Source of the DNA: Pegea sp. RAD2-039
Taxonomy: Eukaryota; Chordata; Thaliacea; Salpida; Salpidae
DNA: 64,000 bases
Assembly (NCBI GenBank): GCA_034620365.1
Contig: JAQGEQ010000177.1
Location: 434,001 to 498,000 of the forward strand
Direction of reading: 5' to 3'
Positions 1 through 12,913 of this stretch are shown one piece after another; within the stretch, counting starts at the first letter, position 1; the number at the start of each line of letters is the position of its first letter. The position numbers and the translations under genes are program-made. The notes beneath the pieces were generated by a model. It was not told the origin of the DNA. It ran no database searches and worked only from the letters and a program-made list of their open reading frames with translations.

Positions 1-3000
1 CACAGATGTTCTTCAAAAGCTTGCATATATAGAATGGCTGCTGGCTTGGGTTGTGATGATAGAATTAACTGTACTGATGATGAGGTTTCTTGTTTTTTAA
101 TTTCATATCAGCAACAAGAGTAAGTTTAATTTTCTGTTTTTTGTTAAAAATAACTTTTGAAGAATTTGAATATTTTGTTAAACTTTAAGTTACAGTTAGT
201 CAAGTTTTGATGTAGAAAGGTGGATTGTAGTCTGTTTAAACTTAAAATAAAATAATAAATGCTAAGAGCGCAAAAAATGTTTTGATTTGACTAAAAGTAA
301 AGTCTAATTTAGGTGAATGGTAAACAAAATTGTGAAGAAAGAAACGAAATCGTTTTTAATTTAAAATAAATATTAAAGATGATTTTTTCTAGGTGCGTAA
401 AACGAGAAAATTTAAAGATATGCGCAGGTCCGCATCGACATCTGAAATTCAATTGTCGTAGTGATGAGTTTGAGTGTAAAAAGGTAAATTTTTTCCAAGA
501 GATTCACACAATGAATGTAAGGTCGAGTATCCTGGTTTTTATTATTTAAGAATTTTATAATTTATGAAATAGTTTGTTTCGCAAACTAATTAAAAATAAA
601 ATATAGTCTAATTAAAACTATGATTTAAACAGTTTTAATACTTAAACAAATATAAATTTGCAGGAATCCAACGACAAAAGTAATAAAAACAAATCGATTG
701 ATGTATGTCACAATGAGACACATTTCCAATGTCTCGACAAATCATCTCGATGTATCTTACGAGAAATGGTGATGGATGGAAAAGTAGATTGTAAGGATAA
801 AAGTGATGAGAAGGAAATCCTTAATTGTTACAAAAAAACAGAGTTTACTTGTAGAGATAATTATCGATGTATTCCTCGCTATCGTGTTAATGATGGTTTC
901 AGTGATTGTTTAGATAGTTCAGATGAGAATAGAACTCAGTTCAGTTGTTATGAAGAAACTGAATTCAGTTGTAATGAAAAACGTTGTATACCTAGATCTT
1001 GGGTAGGAAATTCAATTGAAGATTGTAAATCAGGAGAAGATGAAAATTATAAATTTAGTAAATGTCTTAGTGATGAATTTCAATGTTTAGATAAAAGCAG
1101 ATGCTTGCCAACAAGTTATGTTTGTGATGGAATACTAAATTGTAAAGATGGAAGCGATGAAATTGAGTTTTGTAACTTAAGTAACTACATACGTTGTCAT
1201 GAAGGTGAAGTAAAATTATTCCAACCAATTATACAACAAAAAGAGATAAAAATTTTTCCAACTAAAGGAATCAAACTTTGTTCTGATCTAGTTTTTGGAT
1301 TTAAATGCTTTGTAGAAACTAGTAACTCACTAAATGCTTCAAAAAGTATTAAAAAAGAAATAAGAACTGTTCCTCAACAGTATATCAACAACAACATTTC
1401 CATTTGTTTCTCACAAGAAGATAGATGTTACAATGAAGAAAATCAGTTTGTTTGTTCAAGATGTTTAGACAACAAAACTATAATTTCTAAATCACAAATT
1501 TGTGACAACTACATCGACTGTCCAGACATGTCAGATGAATGTACATGTGGAAACAATGAAATAGAACCACTTTGTGAGATGATGTATCCAATCACAACTT
1601 CTAGTAAGCGTTCAAATCAATTAAATTTCAATCAAATTTGTAATCAAGTAGTTGATTTGAAAGATGGAATTGATGAAAAGTTTTGTAATTACAAAGTTCT
1701 TTCGATGCTGACAAAATCGAATTATCAAACACATCGATGTTTTTCTAATAATTTAGCTAAAAAGACAGAGCTTGAAGGGAACACTTTTGGAAAGTTTTGT
1801 GATGGAAAAGTTGAATGTCCATTAAGAGATGATGAGTGCTCTTCTCAATGTGAAGGAAGCAGTGTTAAATTTGATCGAGTTCATAACGCAACATCCTCTG
1901 TTTTTATAAGCGAAAATTCAATAGGATTTATGGAGCAGAGAAAAGTTAAAGATTACTTTAGCAATTGCGCTCCTTTCATATATTCTGATCTTCCTTTTAA
2001 AGTAAAGCATAATAATACGATTAAAATCCTGATGGGCTCATTATATTATGATATCTCTTTTGGTACTAAATCAAATAACTCGCAATTATCAAAAATTGAA
2101 ATTTCTAGTCACTCGAAGCCAACTTATTTTATGAGTATTGGTGGGAACCGAAGTATCAGCCTTATCAAGCTTAGTGATTTTTGTAACTTGGAAAAATTTA
2201 TTTGTCCGTGGAAATTTTATTGTCATTCAAACATCACTCAAAGTATTGATGTGCGTTATCATTGCGATTTGAACATTGATTGTTTAGATGGTTCAGATGA
2301 AGTGAATTGCTCATCTGAAACTCATTTTTATTGTTGGGAGGGTAATTTAAAATTCATTAAGTCAAGTAAACATTTAGATGGTCGAAAAGATTGTTCTGAT
2401 GGATCTGATGAATGTTTTACTGATGATTTTTCATCTCCATATGAAATGATCAAAAGTAAACATCTTCATATTTTCATTTGGTTTAGTTCAATAATTACAA
2501 TACTTGTTAATCTAAAAGTTGTTCAAAAGCATAAATTAAAGTTGTATAAAATGCAAAATAAAAGTTCTTTTAGTTATATTAACACCTTACTGTTATGTCA
2601 ACTTGCTTTTGCTGATCTTATAATGGGTTTTGTTCTACTGACACTTGGTATCAAATCACAGCAGTTTTCAGGTGAATACTGTCATCATGATCTTGAATGG
2701 CGATCAAGCGTCACTTGTAATGTTATTGGTTTACTAACTGTTCTTTCATCACAAACATCAGTGAGTATATTAGTTATAATCACAAGTGTGAGATTGTATG
2801 CTGTGATTTACCCTTTGAAATCCAACCAATTGAATTATAAATTAGTATTGCTTGTTTCAACAACTGCTTGGTTGTTTTCCTTGCTTTTTGCTTTAATTCC
2901 AATTTGGTTTGAAACTAAATTTGCTGACAACTACTACATCGAAAAAAATCATTTTTTACCTCAGTTACTCAACTTTTCAACTCTTGAAAAGTTTTATCAA

Positions 3001-3642
3001 AGGACTGAAATGATTCCTCTTGTATATTTAAATCTTTCAACTGATTCTAACAAATCTACCAAAGTCAATTTCAACCTTGACACTTTGAAGAGCTGGTATT
3101 TTAACTCTGCTGAAGGTAAACTTCGTTTTCCAAACACACATATCAATGTGAAATCTTTGTTTGGATATTACAGTTCTTCTGCTGTTTGTTTTCCAGATCT
3201 TTATACAACTAGTTTATCTTCTCATTTTATTCTTTCCTTTTTTATGATAACTTTTAATTTTCTAGCACTTTTGTATATTGTCACAACTTACTCTTTGATG
3301 TTTTATCACACAAGCCAAAGTATGAAAAAAGTTAACATCAGTTCCAATGAAAATAAGATGTTAAAATTTAAAAGGAAAGTTTTTTATATCATTGTAACAG
3401 ATATTATTTGTTGGTTACCAATCATAATAATGTGTTTTATGAGTTATAATGGACATAATCTTATCGGAGATGTTGTCCCAGTATCTGTAATTGTGCTTTT
3501 ACCAGTTAATAGTGCAATTAACCCAATTATTTATTCACGTCTTGATAAAATTATTATGAAACGATGTAGAAAGATTTTTGCTTTTGCGATAAAAGAGGAG
3601 AATGAATCGAGCAAAACAAATACTACTAAGAGGGAAAATTGA
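1..3642 (+). CDS. LDLa-repeat rhodopsin-type GPCR (5' end outside window)
   Basis: Three exons are visible: 1-119, 393-483 and 664-3642 (stop TGA 3640-3642), joined by GT-AG introns with matching phase. The gene begins before the window. The ectodomain is a long run of LDL-receptor class A modules (about ten, some degenerate), each with the calcium-binding CxDGxxDCxDxSDE type signature, e.g. around 1120-1170 and 2270-2310. Seven hydrophobic helices follow from about 2460. TM2 carries the LAFADLIMG motif, TM3 runs into ITSVRLYAVIYP, and TM7 ends NSAINPIIYS (NPxxY). The TM2/TM3 region resembles LGR-type receptors (relaxin receptors, snail GRL101), which are class A GPCRs that sense peptide or glycoprotein ligands at the plasma membrane. 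Odd points: no leucine-rich repeats between the LDLa array and TM1, and the acidic residue of the E/DRY motif is replaced (SVR). The second extracellular loop is long. The family call is secure; the ligand is unknown. Confidence 0.88.
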
Positions 3643-6600
3643 CATAAAGAGACATGAACAATTTTATTTCTTTCATTCTAATGGATCACCCGTTTTTAGT
3701 TGTTATTGATTGATTTCAAAAATAATTTTTTAAATATCTTTTCCAAATCATGTTTATGATCTTTCTTCGCAGTGTTTTCGATATACTTATACTTTACTGA
3801 GCAATTATACACTTTCTGAAAATAGTTGTGCGTTTTTTATTTATTAAACTTATAAAACTATTAAATTTTTGTTCTACCTAAGTCTTTGCTATGCTGTGAA
3901 ATTTGAATAATTTATTGATTAAAAGAGACTACTGAAGTGTTGAAAAATAAAATATCTGAATACAGTATTTTAATTGTTTACTGTAAGGTGTAAATTTATG
4001 ACTTAATAAAATTCGAAAGCATACTTAAAAAATTGTTATATAAAGATTTTTTTTTGATTGAGTTTCAAATTATTTCATTCTTATTATTCGTCTTGCTATG
4101 TTATAAAATAAGTTGTTTATAACCAATTCATAGAAACTCTTCTGACTTTTATCAATGTTTTTTAATAGAATTTAAGAATTTCAGTATAGAAGATTTCATC
4201 ATAAAAATGTTAATAAATACCTGTAAATAAAGTTTCCATCTTATAGTTTTACTATTTAAAATCTATTTGTTTGTTTAACCTATGGCTGCAAACAACAAAC
4301 CGTTCAGCTCTATAAGCAAACACCACACAATACCACTACGGAGAAATAAACGAAAAAATTCTTAAATACTTTAGTGTAACAAAATTAATAAAAAAATTGG
4401 AACGCAGTAAAGACACAAGTAAAACAAAATTGGTATAAGATCTATAAAAAAATGTTTAATGTTTATAAAGATAGTAAACAGTTATTATAACAACAGTAAA
4501 AGCATTCAATTATAATTTATAAATATAGATTTATTCTCAATAATTTTTTTGTAAGTTACTTTTCTTTTTAAACTAGAAATCTTTTTTGATATATAATTTT
4601 TACTTTGATATAAAAACCAACAACTGATATTATTGATTACTAGCTGAGCTAGTTAATATCTCCCATAGAAATATAAATCAAGTAAAAAGAAAGTTAGTTT
4701 TAAAACCTTTATTTTAAAAAACTTGGTCAACAGTATTCAGCATAATGAAAATTATCTTACTTAAAACTTTTGTAGGTGGAAATAGTAGTACTTAGGACCC
4801 ACCTGCTTAAAGTATTGTAATGGTGTATGTTTTACTAAAAAGAGGTAACACATAAAGATACTGTAATTTAGGATTAAAAGAGCTTAGAAATAGCTTACTT
4901 TTAGCACCTTGTTTTATAAATAAACTTGTTTGAAAAACCTATATCTTTTCTCAGACAATAAATTAATCTGCGAACCTTTCCTACAAACTGGAGTACGGGC
5001 ATCGACTTTAGGATTTTAAAAGTTAAATGATACTGTTGCACAACGTTTTTCCAACTTTTAGTCTTAAATGTATTATTTTAGTTTTACCTGCATCATAGTT
5101 AGATTTTGGCATGTTTAAAGAACCTTTGAGAAGGCTACTTGGCTAGGTTTATATAGTTAGTTTGTAAGCATCTTATATAAATTAAAAAGTGAAAACAATG
5201 AGTATGTAATCACCTTATGTGTCTCATTACTCTAAAATTGATGTTTTACGGAACTATAAAATCACTTATTGTTTTTCTCTGTTTTAGTACGCCAGTTCTT
5301 ATTCTAATAGAGTATTTTTTTCCTATATGATTTGACTATTGTCTGCATTTGCACATAATACTTAATTGCAAAAAGTACAACTATTTAAAAATTAATTTAA
5401 ATAAATAAAAAATAATAAGCTACTTTAAAATGTCGCTTTGAAAATAATAATTTCTATTGGAAAGTAGGAGGCTTTTAAATAATTTGTAAGTTATTTCTTT
5501 CACGATTTTTATTTAATAAAGTAACTTGATAGAAGGTCTTATTTATATTTCTGTGATTAAATTTAAAGTTTCAGTTTTCTGGTATGCCTTTATTTTATAA
5601 AGTCTCTTATTAATTAGCATTTGGTTAAGTCAAGATTTGTCTCATTGTTGAAAGATTCAATTTTTAGGCTTAACCAACTTATTTTCTTTTCTAAATTATA
5701 AAAATGCTGTTGTAACCAGATAAAATATATTTAAGTGAAAGGTATTTGCTTTGAAATAACATTTCAGCGATGTTAAATATCTTATCAGAATTCTATCAAT
5801 TAATCCTAAAATTGTAGGAATATCTATTTTAATAATCATTTAATCTTCAAGTTTAGCTTTAATTAATTTTCTAACATTTAAAGCATTTTTGTAAATTGGT
5901 TTAATGTGGTACAATCAAATTAAAAAATGTTTAAATACAAAATTAAAATTGAGGTATTTTTTTGTATTATAAACATTTAAATTATGAGTCAAAATGGGTT
6001 TTAAACAAAATTGTTATTTGTAATAATCTCAGTATCCAAAAGTTGCAATTGGCAGAATGCGATTTTTTGCTTTGTATTTTTCTGAGTTGTGCTCTGCAAT
6101 TTTCTATTAAAATTGTTTATTGAAATTTTGTTTGTTTTTATTTCATAAATTTTTATTATAAGAATAATAGATAACTTACCTAGGAACATTTTTATTTAAT
6201 CTGTTTTCAATATATATTAATTTTTTTCTAAAATCTAGCTAATATACTAAAAATATATTTGATATTTTATCTAATTTAATATTATTCTATTTATAAATGT
6301 TTTCAAAGGCTCTGAATAATTCTAGTTTTTCTCTAAGTGGATTAAAAAAAAACTATAAAAAATATTTTTCAGGCTTTTGGCAACAATAAGTCAAGTTTTT
6401 TAAAACTTTTTTCTTATTTTAGACATCTAAGACTGTGTTCTACGTATTCATTAATTTTTTTATAACTTTATTTATGTAACTTTTTTTTGTAAATTTTCTT
6501 CACCAAAATTAAATTATCAAAATTGAGTTTTTCATAAATAATTTCTAATTTCAATTTTAACTTACTCCTTATATTTATATTTCTTATGAGTTTTGGTAAA

Positions 6601-7046
6601 TCCATTCAAAGTATGAGTTTTTTCTTCATTATATAAATATCTTATAAAAACTGTTATAAATCGGTTGGTTAGGTTTCTGAAGTAGCAGTTATAAAATATA
6701 AACTTTGATCCTAATTTCTATTAAGTAATTTTATTAAGACTCAATTCTTAAATACATAACTGCTAGTAAATTTTTTTAATATTTTAAGTTTTTATTTTTG
6801 ATCTTAAGTAGGATACACTTTTTTAATATATTTTTATTTTTTTGATCAATTTCATACTTATTTCTCTTTCATGAATTGTTTTTTTTGTGCTTTTTGAATA
6901 TTAGTTTTCTAAGATCTACCCATATATAATTATATATAGAAATTTTTCTTAAAAATAAGAAATGTGTTACTAATATAAATAATCTAATATAAATGATATT
7001 TTATAGATATCGTGTTTTGTAAAAACCTTTCTTTGGAAAAAATAAA
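3643..7046. other. A+T-rich intergenic region
   Basis: No supportable gene. AATAAA signals lie shortly after the GPCR stop (for example near 4004). The only recognisable item is one member of a dispersed repeat (4280-4410, listed separately). The two small open frames here are low-complexity A+T translations without family resemblance. Confidence 0.6.
4280..4410 (+). repeat. Dispersed repeat, copy 1 of 3 (ATGGCTGCAAA family)
   Basis: The block starting ATGGCTGCAAACAACAAACC aligns by eye with blocks at 55105-55215 and 59354-59465. The shared skeleton is ATGGCWRCA, an AC/AAAC-rich stretch, a central CTA/CTGTGGARAAAT segment and TCTTAAATACT/GTACC. All three lie on the same strand in intergenic DNA or an intron. 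It could be a fragment of the same retroelement family seen elsewhere in the window or a SINE. No coding capacity is conserved between copies. Confidence 0.5.
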
Positions 7047-7604
7047 ATGAGTAGAGATAAAATAGTTATAATTAAAACACCAAAAAATGGTTTAGATAAA
7101 ATTGCATTTAAGGTTGAACCAAAGGCTAAACCTCTTCCAGCCAATTTTTTTGCTACAAAATGGAAATGGTTATTACTAGGCACTTCAATTCCTGGCTTAA
7201 TTTACTACTTTAATAATAAAAAAACTATCACAGAATCTCAAAAACCAAAAAGACAAAGTTTAAAGGAAAGGCGACAAGTTGACACAAGTAAAGCTTTGAG
7301 CTTTAAAGGTATCACTTTTGAAGATAGACATTTTATAGGGTTTGAAGGTAATAGTTTCATATTGTTTGATAATGAAGATGATTGCAAAAAAGTTATTCTA
7401 AATGAAGATTTAGAAAGAGTTGAAATAACAGAAAAAATTGGAAGACATTTGAGTGTAAGAAGCTTAAACTTTAGTTATATTAAGAAGAATGATGATGGAA
7501 CTATTTGCTTTGATGAAACCAATGAACCTGTTTTAAAGACAATTTATTATTTCCCATATATAGTTTTAAAAACATTTTCTAGATTTCTGCTTACTCATAT
7601 TTAA
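7047..7604 (+). CDS. Unrecognised 185-aa single-pass membrane protein
   Basis: Intronless frame from ATG 7047 to TAA 7604. I do not recognise the family. The N-terminal ~35 residues are basic and proline-containing, followed by one hydrophobic segment at about residues 42-56 (WLLLGTSIPGLIYYF). A very basic patch follows (KPKRQSLKERR), then a mixed alpha/beta-looking C-terminal half with acidic stretches (DNEDDCKK). The layout would suit a small membrane protein with a soluble C-terminal domain. A splice-acceptor-like AG at 7006-7007 precedes the ATG by about 40 bases, as for other genes here. Codon use is clean over the whole length and the open frame is well above chance in such A+T-rich DNA, so it is probably real. 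Its function is unknown. Confidence 0.6.
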   Translation: MSRDKIVIIKTPKNGLDKIAFKVEPKAKPLPANFFATKWKWLLLGTSIPGLIYYFNNKKTITESQKPKRQSLKERRQVDTSKALSFKGITFEDRHFIGFEGNSFILFDNEDDCKKVILNEDLERVEITEKIGRHLSVRSLNFSYIKKNDDGTICFDETNEPVLKTIYYFPYIVLKTFSRFLLTHI

Positions 7605-7962
7605 ACTTACAATTTCATTGATCATTTTTAGTTGTTTGAATAACTTATTATTTAACTCATTTAAAGCATTTGGTTCTAAAAATAATAATTATAAATAAAC
7701 ATTACTTATACTTTTTATGATCTGTTTCTATTTATTTATAAACTTTTATGATTGTTGACAATTAAGTAATATTTTTTTGTTATTGTTAAAACTATTTCTA
7801 TATTTCAGACGTAATTTTTTAAGATTTGAAATGTATAGAAATTATCAGGCCAGCAACTCCACAGCAATAAAGTAAATTTTATTTATAAAATAATAAGTAA
7901 AAATACATTTTAAAAAATGTGTCCAATGTTTTCATGACTAACGTTTGTTTTAAAGTTTAGAT
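7605..7962. other. Intergenic spacer before PAN2
   Basis: A+T-rich spacer with no gene visible. A short ATG-led stretch at about 7831 with a possible donor was considered as an extra 5' exon for PAN2, but no splice joins it in frame. Confidence 0.5.
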
Positions 7963-10900
7963 ATGGCTGGTGGGTATACTGAACTTGCTTCGATACAGAC
8001 TAATCAAGGAATTAATCACTATGAGCCAACAGTTGTTCATTTTGATACAGGATCAGAATTATTATGGACAGGAAACAACAGAGTCTGTTCATCTACAACT
8101 TTCATCTATACTTTGACATCTTCATTCTATTTAGGGATCTGTTGTTTCGATGTTAGGAAATGGTTTCCTCAAATATACAGCTTTCCAAGTCAATTCTCAA
8201 GGCTTGCCAGTAGTTGACCTACTGACGTTTGATGATAATCTTTTAAGTTTAAGTCAAAACAGCCTGAAGTGTAATACCAAGCAAGGATTACACGGATTTG
8301 AACTTTTGTAAGTTATTTTTGCTTATTTGACTTTGAAATTATCAAATTGATTTTTATAGAAATCCTCCTGGACATATAGCCAGCTGCATGATGTTTAGTA
8401 GAGATGGCAGTGTTCTTGTTGGTGGTGAATTTAATGGTTTATTCCAAGTAGATGTAACAAGAGGACAAGTTTTGAGAAGGTAAAATGATTTGGAAGAGTT
8501 GAAAAGAGGTTTGAGTAAATATTTAAAAGTTTGGATTCTTCTGATGAAGCTCAAACGATGTTGCTAAGAGGAGACACAAATACAAAGTTTATTTGTTGTG
8601 GCGATTATTCAGGGAATGTAAGTTAAAGATCATCCAGCCAACAAAATCATCTCATCTCTTCTAGATTGTTTTTCGTGACCCTGATAAGTTGAACGTCCTC
8701 CAAAAAGTCAACGTCCACTCAGCAGCCTTATCTGATTTTGATGTCTGTGGTCAATCAATGATGACGTCAGGGTTTTCTCATCGAGCTGGGTAGAGAAAAC
8801 GCGCAAAAAGTTTATTTACTTCAACATGTTTTTACAGAGGTGTGTGCTTAGATCAGTTCGTGAAAATCTATGATCTACGGATGTTAAGATACGTCTGCCC
8901 TATGAAATGTGCGGTCCGTCCTGATTACTTGAGGTCAGTACTTCTTCTTCCACTTCAGTAAATTTCTCACTTTTTTGATGATTTTTTTTCAAAAGAAATT
9001 AAAATGTTTAACTTTAACCATCCAAAAAAAACATATTCATCGACAAATTATATGTGGAGTATTTATTCGGTCTTGCTAGATAGATTTCAGGGTTGCGACA
9101 TAAATTATTTGAAACATTAAATTCGATTTACTTTTACACTACTATGTTTGCGCTTGGTGGCTCAGGGTGTTTAGAAGGCACTTGCTCGCACCTTGACTTG
9201 TAAAAGCTCCTCGCCCAACAACAATAATTCACTTTTTTTTGCAGATACGTGTCTTCATACACACGAAATGTTGCAATGATTGCAAAATCTGGACAATTTT
9301 TGGTGATACCTGACAACTCAACTGTCACTCCATCTACTCAAATCCATCAGATTCGAGCGTCGAGTGAAATCCTCAAAATGGACATCAGTAAAACTAACCA
9401 TGCGTTGTGCTTTGCTGATTCAGGTAAAGACATATCTGTAAAAATCTTCATTTTTACATCACTTTCATCTTGAAGGAGGCTTTGTGCATGTCTGGTCATC
9501 TTCTCAACATACAAAGTTCAACAAACAAAGCAAAGAGCTCGAATTCGCTCCACCACCAACTCGCCATCGACCCACAGACTTCGATGATCTGACAGTAAGT
9601 AGAATTAACATCGTGGTAAGTCCAAACTGATTTCCGTCAACAGGTCTCACTTGCCTCCATCCCCATGCCCCTATGTGAAGGTCCACTTCTATCGGATTGG
9701 CCCCCTGATTTTAATCAACGAGTCAGTCGTCGACATCTTCCATTTGATCCTCAGCTGATGACGTCAATGAATTATAAACAAGGGATTCGGTTTGCTCCTA
9801 ACAACAACAAGCGACTTCGTAACCAGGTTTGTGGTTCACTGTCCATGAGTAGTTTGGTGACGATTGTCTTGACAGGTTCCATATCGACCACAAGATATGA
9901 TGGTTGGTAAAGACAAGAAGGGGACTTCTGTTAGTGTGGTTGATAATCCAGTTGATAATCAACCTTTAATCCCAGAGCAGTTCCGGAAGGTAATTGAAGG
10001 TAAAAGATGAAATTTTGTTGATGATTTTCTGTTTAGGTTGCTTTTAAATACACTAAACTTGGTGATGAGGAAGATGAGATGGTCAGACGTCACAATCGGA
10101 CCTATTTTGCGGGTCTTGATCCTAATTTAAAGAACGCTTATTGCAATTGTATGCTGCAGGTTCATTTGCTTCCAACATATATGTGTTTGTGAGGATTAAT
10201 TTGATTTTTTTCAAGGTTTTATTCTTCATTGAACCATTAAGATGCTTTTTCCAAAGTCGTCACAACCTTCAAAAAGAATTTGAGTTGGCAGAAGAACTTG
10301 GTTTTTTGTTTCATATGCAAGATGTCTCTATGGGTGGAATCTTACAGGTACAAACATAATTAATGTTATCACGACCAACCAATGATATCGCGCAGGCAAC
10401 CAATTTTCTGCGGGCTTTTCGAACTATCCACGAGGCCAAGAACCTTGGATTGACCCAGTCGTACATCAACAACGATGTAACTTCATCTTCCAGCACAAAC
10501 GATCTTCCTCATATGATTCAAAACTGGAATCGCTTTATCCTTCAACAACTTCATTATGTAATCAAATAATCAGATCAATTTTCGTTTTTTTATTCTTCTT
10601 TTTTTCAGGAAACGAAACCGCAAGCACTAGAGAACCAAGAGCCGACTTCTGAGTCTAATGTCCGATCCAACAAATTCAGAAATGATTGTAAGTTTCTATC
10701 AATCATCGCATTAACATCAAATAATTCTTCTCGCGGTCTTACAGCGCGAAACGATCCCTCAAAGTCAATAATCGAAAAAGTGTTTGGCACCGAGTTACAA
10801 GTAATAACTGAATTTCGAAACGGCAAAGTTACATCTGCTTCGACCGTTCAATTCCTCTTCAATCTCTCTTATCCTATACTCCCTAAAACTGGTGAGTTGT

Positions 10901-12913
10901 TCCTCCCAAGATTTGATGAGCAAACAACTAACCACGTGACACAGAGACTTCCGAAACAGCCGAGTTCATTCCCTTCTCTAAGATTATTCATGATAGCATC
11001 TGCCAGCGAGTTAACTTGAAGTCTTGGGATAATGAATCCAATTCTTTTTTACCAATGGTCCAACAAAAGACCCCTTCATCTCTTCCTGAGATGTTGGTCC
11101 TCAATTGTAACGTTTATAGTGAAGACAACATCCGGTTTTGGACGGTAAGTGTCACTGGTCTACTTCAATCGATTCAATTTTAAGTTTTCAGATTCAAAAT
11201 GAAATTTATCAAGAAAAAGTGAATCGACTAATCGAAAGAGGTTCGAGCGAACCCGAAGTCGAACATTGGTCAGTTTTATTTCGATCAATCTCAAAAATTT
11301 ACAGATCTCTGTGTTTAGGAGACAACAAGCTAATCAACGGGAAATAAGAAATCAGAAATGTAATTCAAAGTCTAGTCAGAAAGATGAGCCAATGGTGAAG
11401 CCAAGCTGGGTTCCAAATTACATCTCGCTAATAATCGATGCCAACCAAAAGTTGCATGTCCGATCAGCTCTTGATGGAATGAGTGAAGATAGTAAGTCTT
11501 AATTAAAACCAAAGTTTAAGAAATTGAAATCGTCATCTTTAGCAGATCCTCTGATCGATGAGACCTGTTCATTTGCGTGAGTTTATTCTATTACTAGGTG
11601 ACGCTTTCTTTCAATCGTGTACCTTAGAAACTACGAGCTTCACGCCAGCGTCGCGCATGTCCAACAACCAAAGAGTAGTGGAAACCTCATCGCAAGTATC
11701 AACGTTTCTGAACCTTATCATCGTCGCAAAGAAGTAATCAATTGAATATCCTGAGAAGCAAATAGCAGTAATCGTTGATTCGCAGAAAGTCACTCATTCT
11801 CAGTGGTACTTCTTCAATGAATTTCGGATCAGTTCCATCGACAAAGAGGAGGCTGTAGACTTCGACCTCCGCTGGAAGATGCCTTGTATTTTGTACTACA
11901 AGAAAGAGGATATCTTGTCAAGGTCAACATCACTAAATATAAGCTTGTGAATCACGTGACATCTCAACAGGAATCCTTACGACATCAAGTTTCCGTTCGG
12001 TCCTGAAATTCTTGAACCCACTCCCAGCCTCGCCAAACGAACCCCTAAATCATCAAATGTGCCAAAAACTGTCCCATTAGACATCGCAGAGCTGGACAGT
12101 GAGAAAGTTCTGGTCGCGCTCGATGCCGAGTTTGTTACTTTGAATGCGGTTGGTTTCTATTTTCATTATTTTGATTCCAATCCTCAACTGATGTATCCAG
12201 GAGGAAGCCGAACTCCATAGTGATGGAACCCGGTCCACAATCAAGCCCTGCCAAATGCTGCCCGCTCGTATCACTGTAGTCCGTGGACAAGGACCTCTTG
12301 AAGAAACTCCTCTTATTGATGATTACATTCAAACAGATGAACAAGTCGTCGACTATCTAACCCAATATTCAGGTGACTACCTTCAGGACTTCAACATCTT
12401 TTATCTCAATTGTATCTAGGGATCAAACCAGGAGATTTGGATGCTTCTCTCTCCTCTAAGCATCTTTCTCCTCTCAAATTGACTTACTGTAAACTTCGCT
12501 ACCTCATCCACCGAGGTTGTATCTTCGTTGGACATGGATTGAAGAAAGATTTCAAAGTAATCAACATCTTTGTTCCTGATGCACAAGTCCGTGATACTGT
12601 GAAGCTCTTTCACGTCTTTCGGAAGCGATTTATCTCTTTACGGTTCCTTGCTTGGTACTTCTTGGGTCGGAAGATTCAAGAGGAAATGCACGATAGTGTT
12701 GAAGATGCTGTAACAGCGCTTCGACTTTACAAGTTTGTTCATTTGTCGGTCACGTGACTTTGCAACTAGCCATAACTGTGCAGGAAATATCAAACGTTGA
12801 CTGATGATGGCAAAAAGATGGATGAGTTCCGGAATAAAATCTTGCCTGCTTTATATGAAGAAGGAAGAAAATTGGATTGGAAAGTTCCTAAAGAAGACCC
12901 TGTTCAAACTTAA
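7963..12913 (+). CDS. PAN2: PAN2, catalytic subunit of the PAN2-PAN3 deadenylase
   Basis: About 25 short exons; I could join them in frame from ATG 7963 to TAA 12913. PAN2 trims mRNA poly(A) tails in the cytoplasm together with PAN3. Domain order matches the animal protein: N-terminal WD40 propeller (about 7963-9600), the PAN3-binding linker, a ubiquitin-hydrolase-like fold ([18 protein letters not shown] and RWNRFIL-type blocks, 10130-11500) and the C-terminal DEDD exonuclease. The catalytic acidic residues are visible in LDAEFVTLN (about 12121-12147), [10 protein letters not shown] (12530-12560) and HDSVEDA (12690-12710). It lacks the ~57 residues that precede the equivalent MEGVYSEL start in human PAN2; the AG acceptor at 7959-7960, two bases before the ATG, supports this start. 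The last exon ends [11 protein letters not shown]. Introns are rich in TGACGTCA and CACGTGAC. Confidence 0.95.
9159..9225 (+). repeat. Short intronic repeat shared with the transporter intron
   Basis: Lies in the PAN2 intron 8935-9244, by far the longest intron of that gene. It pairs with 24138-24205 at the same internal spacing. The insertion may explain why this intron is about five times longer than the others in PAN2. Confidence 0.4.

Noticed and set aside
658-663. TTG start for the GPCR frame
   Set aside because: The bases are the pyrimidine-CAG acceptor of the intron; two upstream LDLa exons join in frame.
7001-7183. Minus-strand 60-codon frame with a hydrophobic stretch
   Set aside because: Antisense shadow of the 185-aa gene; hydrophobicity arises from its Lys-rich codons read backwards.
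7831-7872. Possible extra 5' exon for PAN2 (ATG, 14 codons, donor)
   Set aside because: Splicing to the acceptor at 7960 gives a stop within a few codons; ATG 7963 fits the family start.
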